This document shows positions 23,273 through 33,536 of a stretch of DNA of 53,308 bases, in pieces (position 1 is the stretch's first letter; every line of letters begins with the position of its first letter). A program made the translations under genes and the position numbers. A model generated the notes under the pieces. The model was not told where the DNA came from and did no database searches. It was given only the letters and a program-made list of their open reading frames with translations. The DNA lies in NCBI GenBank assembly GCA_902461565.1, contig CABPYL010000019.1, positions 1-53,308 on the forward strand, in the 5' to 3' direction. This DNA comes from an uncultured Porphyromonadaceae bacterium. Lineage in GTDB: Bacteria > Bacteroidota > Bacteroidia > Bacteroidales > Muribaculaceae.

Positions 23273-24658
23273 TTATTTGCCGTTGCCGACAGTGATTGCC
23301 TCCACGAGCGCGGGCACATAGAGGCTCAGGTCGCCGGCACCGGCGGTCAATAATATCTCAAAGTTACGGTTTTTCATCGTTTTGACAAAATCCTCTTTCG
23401 AAATCAGCGTTTTTTTATCGTTTTTTATCTTGGAGAATATTGTCTCGGAGCTGATGCCCGGGATAGGCTTTTCGCGTGCCGGATACAGATCGGTCATCAC
23501 AACTTCGTCGGCTGTGGAGAGGGCGTCGGCGAACTGCTGCGCGAAATCGCGGGTGCGTGAGTAAAGATGCGGCTGGAAAGCCACAGTGATTTTTTTGTCG
23601 GGGTACAGCGCGCGCACCGATGCTATGCTCTGGCGCAGTTCGTCGGGATGGTGGGCGTAGTCGTCGATAACGGCGCGTCCAGGTTCTTTGAGATGAAACT
23701 GGAAACGGCGTTCCACGCCCGGATAAGATGCGATAGCTTCGCGTGCCAGCTCGGGGGTGAGTGTACCTGTTAGCCATACGGCAGCGAGGGCGGCTACGGC
23801 ATTGTCGATGTTTATTTCCACAGGAACTCCAAGTTCGATATCCGTTATGGAGCCTTCGGGATACACGAAATCGAACACGATGCTGCCGTTGCCTATGCGG
23901 ATGTTTTCGGCGTGGAAGTCGCCTTCGTGGCGGCTGAAAGTATAGGTGCGGACGCCTGCGGCAGGACGCGGTTTCAGTTTCAGGCCGGTGTGGACAATCA
24001 GAGCGCCGTCCGGGCGTATCAGTTCGGTGAAATGCGCGAAACTTTCAAGATATGCTTCTTCGGTGCCGTAGATATCGAGATGGTCGGGATCTGTTGCGTT
24101 CACCACAGCGATGTAAGGTGTCAGCTGATGGAAAGAGCGATCGAACTCGTCGGCCTCGACAACGCTGTACGGCGAGGTTGAACTGAGCATAAGATTGCTG
24201 TTGTAGCGGCGTAGGATTCCACCAAGAAAGGCGTTGCACCCCACAGGACCGGTGTGCATTATATGCGCTGCCATCGAGGAGGTTGTGGTCTTGCCGTGCG
24301 TGCCCGAGAAGCACAGGCTTCTGGAAGCGCGTGTGATCTGTCCGAGGACGGCGGCGCGCTTGTGAATCTCGAAACCTCCGTCGCGGAAGAATGTAAGCGG
24401 CACATTGCTCTCCGGCACGGCAGGTGTGTACACAACCAATGTGCCTTTGCTGTTGCGGAAGGCCTCGGGAACAGCGTCCATGCTGTCGCTGTAGCTTACA
24501 AAGCAGCCCTCGGCGGCAAGATCGTCGGTAAGGACGGATTCTGTGCGGTCGTATCCAGCCACGGCTATTCCGTTGGCAAGATAGTAGCGGGCAAGCGCGG
24601 CCATGCCAATGCCGCCTATACCCACGAAATATACTCGTTCGGTATCTTTAAGTTCCAT
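23273..24658 (-). CDS. murC: UDP-N-acetylmuramate--L-alanine ligase
   Basis: Adds L-Ala to UDP-MurNAc with ATP in the cytoplasm. The 461-residue product has the N-terminal UDP-binding motif YFVGIGGIGMAALARYY, the ATP loop FSGTHGKTTTSSM, VVEADEFDRSF, NATDPDHLDIYG, and the C-terminal DYAHHPDELRQSI and FQPHLYSRT. Its start codon overlaps the murG stop by one base, and ftsQ follows after 27 bp. Confidence 0.97.
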   Translation of the reverse strand: MELKDTERVYFVGIGGIGMAALARYYLANGIAVAGYDRTESVLTDDLAAEGCFVSYSDSMDAVPEAFRNSKGTLVVYTPAVPESNVPLTFFRDGGFEIHKRAAVLGQITRASRSLCFSGTHGKTTTSSMAAHIMHTGPVGCNAFLGGILRRYNSNLMLSSTSPYSVVEADEFDRSFHQLTPYIAVVNATDPDHLDIYGTEEAYLESFAHFTELIRPDGALIVHTGLKLKPRPAAGVRTYTFSRHEGDFHAENIRIGNGSIVFDFVYPEGSITDIELGVPVEINIDNAVAALAAVWLTGTLTPELAREAIASYPGVERRFQFHLKEPGRAVIDDYAHHPDELRQSIASVRALYPDKKITVAFQPHLYSRTRDFAQQFADALSTADEVVMTDLYPAREKPIPGISSETIFSKIKNDKKTLISKEDFVKTMKNRNFEILLTAGAGDLSLYVPALVEAITVGNGK

Positions 24659-25791
24659 TATTTTACGGTTTTGTTATCGAGGACATCTATCATGACGTCT
24701 ACAATCTTTTCTGCAGCGTCGGGGAGCGCCATAGCCTTGATGTTATGCGATAGCGCGGCAAGTGTTTCGGTGTTACCTATTACCGTCGAGATCTCATCCC
24801 ACAGAATTTCTTTCACATCGGCATCGGGCACCAGTCCTGCCGCACCCCGCTCTGCGAGTGCTTCGGCGTTGTGGCGCTGATGATCTTCGGCTACGTTGGG
24901 CGATGGCACAAGGATTGCGGGTTTGCCGAGCAGTTCGAGTTCGCTGATGGTACCAGCGCCGGCACGCGACACGACAAGGTCGGCGGCACGATATGCCACA
25001 GCCATGTCGGTAACGAAATCGGTAACGGTGAGGTTGTCGGACGGATGCTCCTCCTCGGCTTTGCGGCAGCGTTCGATGTAGCGTGAGCCTGTCTGCCACA
25101 GCACCGAGAAAGGCGCTTGTGCAACACGCCCCTCGCGTACCGTCTTCATCATCGCCTCGTTTATTGACAGCGCTCCAAGGCTGCCGCCGACAATCATCAC
25201 AAGGGGTCTGGCAGGGTCGAAGCCGAGGGCCTGCTTGGCGTCCTCTTTGCTTATTCCTGGGTTAAGAAGACGAGCGCGTACGGGATTTCCGGTAAGAACA
25301 ATTCTGTCCGCGGGAAAAAAGCGTTCCATTCCCTCGTATGCAACACATATCGCTTTGGCTTTGGATGCGAGCAGTTTGTTTGTTACGCCTGCATAAGAGT
25401 TCTGCTCCTGTATGACAGTGGGTACGCCTGCGCGCTGTGCCGCTTTGAGCGTCGGGCCGCTTGCATATCCGCCCACACCAACGGCTATGTCGGGCTTGAA
25501 GGCGCGGACGATACTGCGCGCCATGCGCATACATTTGAGCAGCTTGAAAATTACCTTGATATTGCGCCACAGATGCTTCCGGTCGAATCCGCTTACGGGT
25601 AGGCCAACAATTTCGTAGCCTGCGGCGGGCACCCGCTGCATTTCCATGCGGTTTTCCGCTCCAACAAACAGGATCTTGCTTCCGGGGCAGGTCTTTTCTA
25701 CTGCAGCGGCAATTGACAGGGCCGGAAAGATGTGTCCTCCGGTACCTCCTCCGCTGATAAGCACTCTAAGTGGTCGCTTTGTATGTGGCAT
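24658..25791 (-). CDS. murG: UDP-GlcNAc--lipid I N-acetylglucosaminyltransferase
   Basis: Converts lipid I to lipid II at the inner face of the membrane. The 377-residue GT28 protein has the glycine-rich SGGGTGGHIFPALSIA, the second Gly motif VGVGGYASGPTLKAA with TVIQEQNSYAG, and the C-terminal nucleotide-sugar site VSRAGAGTISELELLGKPAILVP. It starts 16 bp after ftsW and its stop overlaps the murC start. Confidence 0.97.
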   Translation of the reverse strand: MPHTKRPLRVLISGGGTGGHIFPALSIAAAVEKTCPGSKILFVGAENRMEMQRVPAAGYEIVGLPVSGFDRKHLWRNIKVIFKLLKCMRMARSIVRAFKPDIAVGVGGYASGPTLKAAQRAGVPTVIQEQNSYAGVTNKLLASKAKAICVAYEGMERFFPADRIVLTGNPVRARLLNPGISKEDAKQALGFDPARPLVMIVGGSLGALSINEAMMKTVREGRVAQAPFSVLWQTGSRYIERCRKAEEEHPSDNLTVTDFVTDMAVAYRAADLVVSRAGAGTISELELLGKPAILVPSPNVAEDHQRHNAEALAERGAAGLVPDADVKEILWDEISTVIGNTETLAALSHNIKAMALPDAAEKIVDVMIDVLDNKTVK

Positions 25792-25807
25792 AATAAATTC
25801 GGTTACA

Positions 25808-27220
25808 TCAGTTCTTATTATCTACGTCTGAAACGAGCGCAGGGTTTAGCGCACGTGCATTTTCAGGCAGGATGTCGGCTTCTTTGGCCTGTTCGGCCGT
25901 GGTATCTGTGATACGTGCAGCATGTTTGGCGCAACTGAGCATTACGCCGAACGCCAGGGACGTGGCAAGCACGGAAATACCGCCCTTGGATATCATGGGC
26001 AGCGGCTGTCCGGATACGGGAACCACTCCTGTAACGATGGACATGTGGAAAAGCGCCTGGAAAACTATTACAAATGCGCAACCCATTACAAGCACACCAG
26101 GCATGGTCATTTTGAACTGCATGGTAAGCTTGGCGCTTCGTCCAAGAATCCACATATATACGAGGAGTATTCCCAGGCCGACGAACATGCCGAGTTCCTC
26201 CACGATTATGGCGTAGATATAGTCCAGTGATGCCAGAGGCAGTCGGGCGCTCTCCATAGATTTGCCCGGGCCTACGCCGAACAGGCCTCCGCGAGCCTGT
26301 GCTATGTAGCTGAGCTGCTCCTGCTGGTTTTCCACGCTGAATTTCTCATTCCATTTCTCGCCGCGTGTGTGGCGCGAGATTCGCTGTTTCCATGTTTCGC
26401 CTCGTCCCTCGGCCATGCCTTCCTCCACGCTTACGTGGTTAAGCTTGAAAATCTGCTGCTGTCGTGGCGACAGTTCCGTCTGGGCTTTTGCCTGTGTTTT
26501 CACGGCAAAGGCGCAGCCTCCGAGGCAGCCTACAATAAGCAGTGCGAGGAAGAACTTTTTAAGGCTCATGCCGCCTACAAGCATCATGGAGAAGCAGATG
26601 GCTACCACCACAAGGGTGTTGGAAAGACCTTGCGAAAAGAGCAGTCCGCACATTATGAGCATGAACAGCATGCACCATGTGAAACCGCCCCAGCTGACAT
26701 CGCGTTTTCCCTCAACCTGTGTCTGTGTTAGAATCCACGCCATACCGAGCGCAGCCGCCAGTTTCATGAATTCGGCCGGCAGAATCTGCACGCCGCCAAC
26801 AACCAGTCCGCGGACAGCACCGTTTATCTCCTGTCCGGCGAACAGCACGCCTACCATCAGACAGACGCAGCCGATAACATATATCGGGATGCAGGCGTAC
26901 ACATAGCGGTAGTGCATCTTCTGTATCAGAAGCATCATTACAAGGCCGCCGAGGATAAATTTGCCCTGGCGCAGGATGGGTTCGAACACGTTGGTATCGT
27001 GTACTTCCTGTACCGAGGCCGAGAAGAGTTCCACAATGGCGATGAACACCAGCAGCAGGTATGTGCCCCACAGATGGTGGTCGGGGGATTTGCGGCGCGG
27101 TGCCGCAGCAACCGGGGCTGCCGATGCGCCGCGTCCACGACCGCCCGGAGCGGATTCCTCTGTTGTTTCGGGGTGTCCGGCGAGGGCTGTTTCTACTGCC
27201 TGGGAGAGACCGTCTTGCAT
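25808..27220 (-). CDS. ftsW: SEDS-family lipid II glycosyltransferase FtsW
   Basis: Polytopic peptidoglycan polymerase working with FtsI at the septum. The 470-residue protein has an N-terminal extension of about 50 residues (rich in Gly, Ala, Pro and Arg) before the first membrane segment (LWGTYLLLVFIAIVELFSAS). Family hallmarks include VGGVQILPAEFMKLA, the large extracellular loop with AQARGGLFGVGPGKS, and the C-terminal VVPVSGQPLPMISKGGISVL. It lies between murD (23 bp) and murG (16 bp), the FtsW place rather than the RodA place. Confidence 0.94.
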   Translation of the reverse strand: MQDGLSQAVETALAGHPETTEESAPGGRGRGASAAPVAAAPRRKSPDHHLWGTYLLLVFIAIVELFSASVQEVHDTNVFEPILRQGKFILGGLVMMLLIQKMHYRYVYACIPIYVIGCVCLMVGVLFAGQEINGAVRGLVVGGVQILPAEFMKLAAALGMAWILTQTQVEGKRDVSWGGFTWCMLFMLIMCGLLFSQGLSNTLVVVAICFSMMLVGGMSLKKFFLALLIVGCLGGCAFAVKTQAKAQTELSPRQQQIFKLNHVSVEEGMAEGRGETWKQRISRHTRGEKWNEKFSVENQQEQLSYIAQARGGLFGVGPGKSMESARLPLASLDYIYAIIVEELGMFVGLGILLVYMWILGRSAKLTMQFKMTMPGVLVMGCAFVIVFQALFHMSIVTGVVPVSGQPLPMISKGGISVLATSLAFGVMLSCAKHAARITDTTAEQAKEADILPENARALNPALVSDVDNKN

Positions 27221-27243
27221 ATAGGATAGATTTAGGGAGAGAT

Positions 27244-28605
27244 TTATTCTTTGTCTTTAAGTTCCATTACTTTTGCCTTGAACTGGCGTCCGCGGTCTTC
27301 GTAACTCTTGAAAAGGTCGAAGGACGCGCAGCATGGCGATAGCAGCACGGTGTCGCCGTCGGTGGCGAGGCTGCGGCAGGCAGCTATGGCGTCGTCGAGA
27401 TTATCGGTATCGACCACCTGCACGTGGGGTGTGAAGAATTCCACGATTTTCTCGTTGTGCAGACCCATCGCCACGATAGCTTTCACTTTTTCCTTTACCA
27501 GAGGCAGAATCTCGGTATAGTCGTTGCCTTTGTCCTTTCCGCCGAGGATAAGGACAGTAGGACGGCGCATAGCCTCCAGCGCATAATAGCAGGAATTGAC
27601 ATTGGTGGCTTTGGAATCGTTTATCCATTCCACGCCGTCGATGGTTGCGGTATACTCCAGGCGGTGTTCCACACCGGTGAAATCGGAAAGGGCGTCGCGT
27701 ATATCGTCTTTCTTGAGGTCCAGGAAGCACGCCGACAGGCCGGCCGCCATAGAGTTGTACACGTTATGCAGGCCGTTCAGGGCGAGGTCGGCCCTGGGCA
27801 TTTTCATGCTTGTGCCGGGAGTGTTGAACACTAATTCGTTCTCTGCGTCGATGTAAGCCGCGGAGTCTTCCTCACGAGTCTCCGAGAAGGGCAGCAGACG
27901 TGCGTGCGTGGCAATGTGGCGCAGCTGCTCGGTAATTACAGGGTCGTCGTTCCAGAAGATGAATACGTCGGAAGGCGTCATGTTCTGTATGATGCGGAAC
28001 TTGGCGTTGATGTAGTTCTGCATCTTGTAGTCGTAGCGGTCGAGGTGGTCGGGAGTGATGTTAAGGAGCACTGCCACATTTGCCTTGAAGTCGTACATGT
28101 TGTCGAGCTGGAAGCTGCTGAGTTCCACTACGTATACATCGTGAGGCTGGCGTGCGACCTGCCATGCGAGGCTGTTGCCCACGTTTCCTGCCAGACCGGC
28201 GTCGATACCGGCATGTGTGAGGATGTGGTGTATCAGCATAGTGGTGGTGGTTTTGCCGTTGGAACCGGTTATGCACACCATCTTTGCGTCGGTGTAGCGG
28301 CCCGCGAATTCTATCTCGCTTATAATTGGGATATTCTTTTTCTTCACCTCGAGTATAACTGGCGCGTCCAAGGGAATGCCGGGACTTTTCACTATTTCGT
28401 CGGCATTGAGAATCCGGTCGAGCGAGTGGGCGCCGTCTTCGAATGATATGTTCTCGTCGGTTAGTATCTTACGGTATTTTGGAGCGATTTTACCCGAATC
28501 GCTGAGGAATACGTCCAGGCCTTTGTCCTTAGCAAGGACAGCAGCTCCGGTACCGCTTTCGCCGGCACCGAGAACCACAAGGCGTTTCTGTTTTGTCGTT
28601 TCCAT
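27244..28605 (-). CDS. murD: UDP-N-acetylmuramoyl-L-alanine--D-glutamate ligase
   Basis: Adds D-Glu to UDP-MurNAc-L-Ala. The 453-residue protein shows VLGAGESGTGAAVLA at the N-terminus, the ATP loop CITGSNGKTTTTMLI, VVELSSFQLDNM, LNITPDHLDRYD, the GVEHRLEYTATIDGVEWINDSKATN block, and LILGGKDKGNDY. It follows mraY by 6 bp and comes 23 bp before ftsW. Confidence 0.97.
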   Translation of the reverse strand: METTKQKRLVVLGAGESGTGAAVLAKDKGLDVFLSDSGKIAPKYRKILTDENISFEDGAHSLDRILNADEIVKSPGIPLDAPVILEVKKKNIPIISEIEFAGRYTDAKMVCITGSNGKTTTTMLIHHILTHAGIDAGLAGNVGNSLAWQVARQPHDVYVVELSSFQLDNMYDFKANVAVLLNITPDHLDRYDYKMQNYINAKFRIIQNMTPSDVFIFWNDDPVITEQLRHIATHARLLPFSETREEDSAAYIDAENELVFNTPGTSMKMPRADLALNGLHNVYNSMAAGLSACFLDLKKDDIRDALSDFTGVEHRLEYTATIDGVEWINDSKATNVNSCYYALEAMRRPTVLILGGKDKGNDYTEILPLVKEKVKAIVAMGLHNEKIVEFFTPHVQVVDTDNLDDAIAACRSLATDGDTVLLSPCCASFDLFKSYEDRGRQFKAKVMELKDKE

Positions 28606-28611
28606 ATATGT

Positions 28612-29859
28612 TTATCGAATTTTAAGCGTAACAAATGTAACCACTGCAAGGATAATGCCGATAATCCAGAAACGTGTTACGATTTTCTGTTCGGCGATAG
28701 CACGCAGAGGGCGCTGGATAAGGGCGTCGATGGCGCCGGCGTCTTTCTGGAAGTGATGGTGCAGAGGTGTCATCTTGAATATGCGCCGTCCGCCGGTTTT
28801 CTTGAAGTACCACACCTGCAGTATCACAGAAAGGTCCTCGATGTAGAACAGCGCGCACAGTATGGGGAGCAGGAGCTCCTTGTGGATGAGGATTGCGAAT
28901 ACTGCAAGTACGCCGCCGAGCATAAGGCTGCCGGTATCGCCCATAAACACCTGCGCTGGCGAGGCATTGTACCACAAAAAGCCGACAAGCGCGCCGATGA
29001 ATGCCGCCATGTAGACCACAAGTTCGGCGCTTCCGGGCACATACATTATATTAAGGTATGCGGAATAGATTATGTTGCCTCCAAGGTATGCCATTACGGC
29101 GAGGGCGCTGCCCGCTATTGCAGAGAGGCCGGCACACATACCGTCCAGGCCGTCGTTGAGATTGGCGCCGTTGGAGGTGGCGGTTACCACAAATATTATG
29201 ATGAGGCCGAAAATAATCCACCCGGCGGTGTGGGCATGTCTGCCCATCCACGAGGTTAGCCATTCGTAGTTGAAGTTGTTGTTTTTTACAAATGGTATGG
29301 TGGTCTGGGGATTCTTGTTGGGAGCTTTTTCGTAAATGACTTCCTCCACACGGTTTGTCTCGGAATCGATAACCTCGATGTTGTTCACCACTGTTATGCC
29401 GGGACTTACGTACATGACGATAGCTACGATAAGGCCGAGACTCACCTGTCCGATAATTTTGTACTTGCCTTTCATGCCGTCTTTGTTGTGGCGGCGTATT
29501 TTCAGGTAATCGTCGAGAAAGCCCATCAGTCCGAGCCATATGGTGGTTAGGAGCATGAGCAGCATGAAAACGTTGGAGAGGTCGCCGATAAGCAGGCAGG
29601 GCACCAGTATGGCAATTATGATTATGATGCCGCCCATAGTAGGAGTGCCGGTTTTCTTGAGCTGGCCTTCAAGGTCGAGATCGCGGATTATTTCGCCTAT
29701 CTGCATTTTCTGCAGACGGTTGATGATGGTGCGTCCCACAAAAATTGCGATAAGCAGCGCCAGCACAAAGGCGACGCCGGAGCGGAATGTGATGTAGGTC
29801 ATCAGGCGTGCGCCGGGAATACCGGTAGACTGTAGATATGTAAAAAGTGTGTAAAGCAT
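28612..29859 (-). CDS. mraY: Phospho-N-acetylmuramoyl-pentapeptide transferase
   Basis: Membrane enzyme that makes lipid I from undecaprenyl phosphate and UDP-MurNAc-pentapeptide. The 415-residue product is longer than the ~360 residues of E. coli MraY because of an insertion of about 60 residues between membrane segments (around VVNNIEVIDSETNRVEE), common in Bacteroidota. Catalytic blocks are GFLDDYLKI, TSNGANLNDGLDGM and PLHHHFQKDG-like MTPLHHHFQKD. It sits between murE (12 bp) and murD (6 bp). Confidence 0.97.
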   Translation of the reverse strand: MLYTLFTYLQSTGIPGARLMTYITFRSGVAFVLALLIAIFVGRTIINRLQKMQIGEIIRDLDLEGQLKKTGTPTMGGIIIIIAILVPCLLIGDLSNVFMLLMLLTTIWLGLMGFLDDYLKIRRHNKDGMKGKYKIIGQVSLGLIVAIVMYVSPGITVVNNIEVIDSETNRVEEVIYEKAPNKNPQTTIPFVKNNNFNYEWLTSWMGRHAHTAGWIIFGLIIIFVVTATSNGANLNDGLDGMCAGLSAIAGSALAVMAYLGGNIIYSAYLNIMYVPGSAELVVYMAAFIGALVGFLWYNASPAQVFMGDTGSLMLGGVLAVFAILIHKELLLPILCALFYIEDLSVILQVWYFKKTGGRRIFKMTPLHHHFQKDAGAIDALIQRPLRAIAEQKIVTRFWIIGIILAVVTFVTLKIR

Positions 29860-29871
29860 TGCAGTGCAGAG

Positions 29872-31368
29872 TTATAATTCGTATTTTATGCCGAGGGCGC
29901 GGCATATTTCCTGGCGGTCGTCGAAATGTAGTTCCTTGTCGCCTATAACTTGTGTGGTTTCGTGGCCTTTGCCGGCGATAAGGATGATATCGCCGGGACG
30001 TGCCAGTCCGGCGGCTTTTTCGATGGCTTGACGACGGTCTGCGATGGTGATGGTTTTTTCTCGTCCGTAGCCGTCGAGACCGGCGGTCATATCCTCGATA
30101 ATCTGTTGCGGATCTTCGTGGCGCGGGTTGTCGGAGGTGAGAATGAGAATATCGGAGCGGTCGGCAGCGGCTTTGGCCATCAGAGGGCGCTTGCCTTTGT
30201 CGCGGTTGCCGCCGGCACCGCATACTGTGATGATTCTGCCATCCGAAGCAACTTCGGCAAGGGTGTCCAGCACATTTACGAGGGCGTCGGGGGTGTGGGC
30301 GTAGTCCACGATGGCTGTTATACCGTCGGCCGAACGGAACGGCTGGAAACGGCCGGCCACAGGGCGCAGTTTGCTCAGGGCTACGAGCACTTCGCTGCGG
30401 TTGCGGCCAAGCAGAAGCGAGGCGCCGTACACGGCGGCGAGGTTGGATGCGTTGAAGCGCCCTACGAACATAGTTTCCACTTCGTCGCCGTCGAAATCGA
30501 GCAACATGCCGTCCAAACGTTCCTCGACAACGCGTACGCGGAAGTCGGCGAGGCCGCGGGTTGAGTAGTCGCGCCTGATCGCCGGAGTATTCTGGAGCAT
30601 TACGGCCCCGTTGCGGTCATCGGCGTTGGTTAGCGCGAAAGCGTCGGCGGCGAGGCCGTCGAAGAAAGACTTCTTTGCCTTGAGGTAGGCATCGAAAGTC
30701 TTGTGATAGTCGAGGTGGTCGCGTGTGAGGTTGGTGAATATGCCTCCGGCGAACGTCAGACCGGCGATGCGGTGCTGGTCGGCGGCATGGCTACTCACCT
30801 CCATAGCGGCGAAGGTGCATCCAGCGTCCACCATTCGGCGGAGCAGGCGATTGAGGCTTACGGGATCGGGAGTGGTGTGGTCGGCCGGAACGGCCTCGGT
30901 GTCCACTATGTTGGCCACTGTGGAAAGCAGACCTGCCTTTTCGCCGAAGATACGTGCGATTTCATAGAGCAGGGTGGCGATGGTAGTCTTACCGTTTGTG
31001 CCGGTAACGCCTACGAGGGTGAGCTCGTCGGAGGGGTCGCCGTAGAAGCGTGATGCCAGTCGTCCGAGGGCGTCGCGCGTGTCGGGCATGCGGATAAAAG
31101 TAACGTCCTGCGGAAGGTCGCCGGAGGGGATTTCTTCGGCTACGATGGCGCGGGCGCCGGCTTCGATTGCAGCCGGTATGAAACGGTGGCCGTCCACAGC
31201 CACGCCGCGCACGGCCACGAACATTGTGCCGGGTTTTACTTCACGCGAGTCGGCGGTTACGGCGGTTATCTGTGCCGCTGTCGTTGCGCCAGACACCTCA
31301 GGCGATGCCAAAGCGTCGACAAGGGCCTCTAAGGGACAGGTGCGTTCTATGTTTTGGTTATCAGTCAT
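29872..31368 (-). CDS. murE: UDP-MurNAc-tripeptide synthetase MurE
   Basis: Adds the third stem-peptide residue. The 498-residue product has the ATP loop GVTGTNGKTTIATLLYE, VSSHAADQHR, NLTRDHLDYH with the carbamylated Lys in LKAKKSFFDG, and VDYAHTPDALVNVL. The substrate-selecting loop reads TSDNPRHEDP; DNPR is the signature for meso-diaminopimelate, so a DAP-type peptidoglycan is inferred. Its start overlaps the ftsI stop by 8 bp, which suggests translational coupling. Confidence 0.97.
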   Translation of the reverse strand: MTDNQNIERTCPLEALVDALASPEVSGATTAAQITAVTADSREVKPGTMFVAVRGVAVDGHRFIPAAIEAGARAIVAEEIPSGDLPQDVTFIRMPDTRDALGRLASRFYGDPSDELTLVGVTGTNGKTTIATLLYEIARIFGEKAGLLSTVANIVDTEAVPADHTTPDPVSLNRLLRRMVDAGCTFAAMEVSSHAADQHRIAGLTFAGGIFTNLTRDHLDYHKTFDAYLKAKKSFFDGLAADAFALTNADDRNGAVMLQNTPAIRRDYSTRGLADFRVRVVEERLDGMLLDFDGDEVETMFVGRFNASNLAAVYGASLLLGRNRSEVLVALSKLRPVAGRFQPFRSADGITAIVDYAHTPDALVNVLDTLAEVASDGRIITVCGAGGNRDKGKRPLMAKAAADRSDILILTSDNPRHEDPQQIIEDMTAGLDGYGREKTITIADRRQAIEKAAGLARPGDIILIAGKGHETTQVIGDKELHFDDRQEICRALGIKYEL

Positions 31369-33535
31369 ATCGCAGATTAAGTTTTACTGTTGTGCCCGGT
31401 TTTGCAACGGTACCTGCTTCGGGCTGCTGTGCGTATACATATCCTACTCCACTGAAGTCCACGGGATAGCCAGCGGCTTCCAGACGTGTCAGTGCTTCGC
31501 GGATGCTCACGCCCTTTACATCGGGAACCTGACCCTCCACCCACTTGGCGGGTCGGCGTATGGCGTGGGGATGTTCTATTTTCAGGTCGGATAATACTTT
31601 GCGGTTACGGTCGTCGTTGAACGAGGAATACAGGGTGGCAGACGACGCGGGGTCGGGCTGCTTCCGGAATTCGGGATTATCGTTGAGCATGCTGCGGGCG
31701 TACAGCTTCAGGGCCACGTTCTTCAGTACGGTGCCCGACGATACGGCCGGGCCGCGGAACGGCGGCTTGGGGTCGTTGATAACCACGATACACGTGTATT
31801 TTGGATTCTCGTAGGGGAAGAAACCGCAGAAAGCCACGCGGTAGTGTCCTTCCTTGTATCCGCCGCGGAACGGCGGCAGCTTTATGGAGTCGCCGTTGGC
31901 ATCGACCCTCGGTCGTGTATCCTCCAAAGCGATTTTGCATGTGCCGGTTTTGCCTGCGATTTCCACAAGATCGTTTTTAAGCACCTTTGCCGTGCCTCCT
32001 TCGCCCCATACGACGCCGCGCATCATCCTGCGCAGAGTGGCGGCGTTTTCGGCAGACATCATCTGTTCGCGGACGTAGCTTACGGGAATCATTGAGTCGA
32101 CTCCTTCGGGTGTCCGGAGACCTTTTACAAGGCGCGGACGCACAAATTTGCCGTCGTTGGCAATAGCGTTGTAAAATGCGCAGGTATATAGCGGCGGTAT
32201 CATTGTAGAGTAGCCGAAGCACATGCGCGACAGGTCGAGTTTTGATGGGTTGGAAACGAACATCGGTCGCCTTTCTGTGGCGATACCGGTGTTGAAGCGG
32301 TCGAAGAAGCCCATCTCCTCAAGGTCCTTGCGGAATTGCCTGGGGTTGTGCTCGTAGTAGGGCACAGTCATCTTTGCCATACCGATGTTGGAGGAATATT
32401 CGATAAACCGGTCGATAGGCAGTGATGCCGGCGAGTGTGTGTCCGACAGTCCGCGGCCGCAGATTGTGGCGTGGCGGCCGATAGAGAATGTGCGTGTAAC
32501 GGGTTTTGCAAAACCTTTCTCAAGGGCTACAGCCATTGTTATCACTTTCATTACCGAACCGGGTTCGTAGGCCTGGACACAACGGTTCAGAGCCTCGATA
32601 TAGCGCGGAGTGGCGGATTTCTTGTCTAATTCCAGATTGGATATAGCCTTTATATCGCCTGTGGCGACTTCCATCAGCATTGCGGTTCCCCATTCTGCCT
32701 GGGCGTTGAGCAGCATCTGCCCGAGCTCGTTTTCAAGGATGTCCTGCATGGTTATGTCGATGGTGGTATATACGTTATAACCGTCTACGGCGGGAACTGC
32801 CACATAATTCTTGGTACCGCGGTTGGACAGACGGCGGTGTGTTATGCCCGGTGTCCCGTACAGCAGCGAATCCAGAGCGCATTCAAGTCCGGAGCGGCCG
32901 TGCACTGTCGGGTCAATGTCGGTCTGGCCGACGCGGCCTATGCTAAGACGAGCCATTTCGCCGAATGGGTAGGCGCGTTTCATCACAGGTTCTATTTTAA
33001 GCCCTGTCTGGTTCGATTTTCTGAAATCGCGGAAAAACGGGAATTTTTTAATGCGGTCTACAGTTTTCTGAGGCACAGCCTTGCAGATAACGAAGTTGCG
33101 TGTGCGTTTGCTTTTGGGCTTGTCCATCTGCTTCTGTATCTTCTCCAGCCATTGCTCTTTTGTACGGTTGGGAAAGCATACGGCGAGTGAATCCGCCAGT
33201 TCAGGGATGGCATCGCTGAACTCAATGATCTTGAAGCCGTCGGCGCGCAGGTCCATCATCACGTTGAAATAGTAGAGGTTTGTGGCGAGGATGCTGCCGT
33301 CGGATGCCAGTATCTCTCCACGGAACGGTTCCACCACGCCGGTGTCGGCAAGGCTTCTGTCGCCCATTGCTACCCAGGCTTCGCGGTGAAGCACCGTTGT
33401 GCTGAACAGCTTGGAGGCGATTGCAATTGCGATTATAGTTGAAATCAGAAAGATAATACCGAAGCGGCCAACCACAAAGGCGTGGCTGGTAACGATGTTC
33501 TGTTCGTTGCGGCGAGAGGATTTCTTTGTCGGCAT
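31361..33535 (-). CDS. ftsI: Septal peptidoglycan transpeptidase FtsI with PASTA domain
   Basis: A 724-residue class B penicillin-binding protein. One membrane segment lies at about 24-42, followed by the PBP dimer domain (about 65-230). The transpeptidase domain has SVMK (Ser327-Lys330), SSN (381-383) and KTG (529-531). A single PASTA domain ends the protein (about 666-724; VPDVKGVSIREALTRLE, then PGTTVKLNLRYD). Position after ftsL and before murE fits the division enzyme rather than the elongation PBP2. The gap to ftsL is 1 bp and the 3' end overlaps murE. Confidence 0.96.
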   Translation of the reverse strand: MPTKKSSRRNEQNIVTSHAFVVGRFGIIFLISTIIAIAIASKLFSTTVLHREAWVAMGDRSLADTGVVEPFRGEILASDGSILATNLYYFNVMMDLRADGFKIIEFSDAIPELADSLAVCFPNRTKEQWLEKIQKQMDKPKSKRTRNFVICKAVPQKTVDRIKKFPFFRDFRKSNQTGLKIEPVMKRAYPFGEMARLSIGRVGQTDIDPTVHGRSGLECALDSLLYGTPGITHRRLSNRGTKNYVAVPAVDGYNVYTTIDITMQDILENELGQMLLNAQAEWGTAMLMEVATGDIKAISNLELDKKSATPRYIEALNRCVQAYEPGSVMKVITMAVALEKGFAKPVTRTFSIGRHATICGRGLSDTHSPASLPIDRFIEYSSNIGMAKMTVPYYEHNPRQFRKDLEEMGFFDRFNTGIATERRPMFVSNPSKLDLSRMCFGYSTMIPPLYTCAFYNAIANDGKFVRPRLVKGLRTPEGVDSMIPVSYVREQMMSAENAATLRRMMRGVVWGEGGTAKVLKNDLVEIAGKTGTCKIALEDTRPRVDANGDSIKLPPFRGGYKEGHYRVAFCGFFPYENPKYTCIVVINDPKPPFRGPAVSSGTVLKNVALKLYARSMLNDNPEFRKQPDPASSATLYSSFNDDRNRKVLSDLKIEHPHAIRRPAKWVEGQVPDVKGVSIREALTRLEAAGYPVDFSGVGYVYAQQPEAGTVAKPGTTVKLNLRYD

Positions 33536-33536
33536 A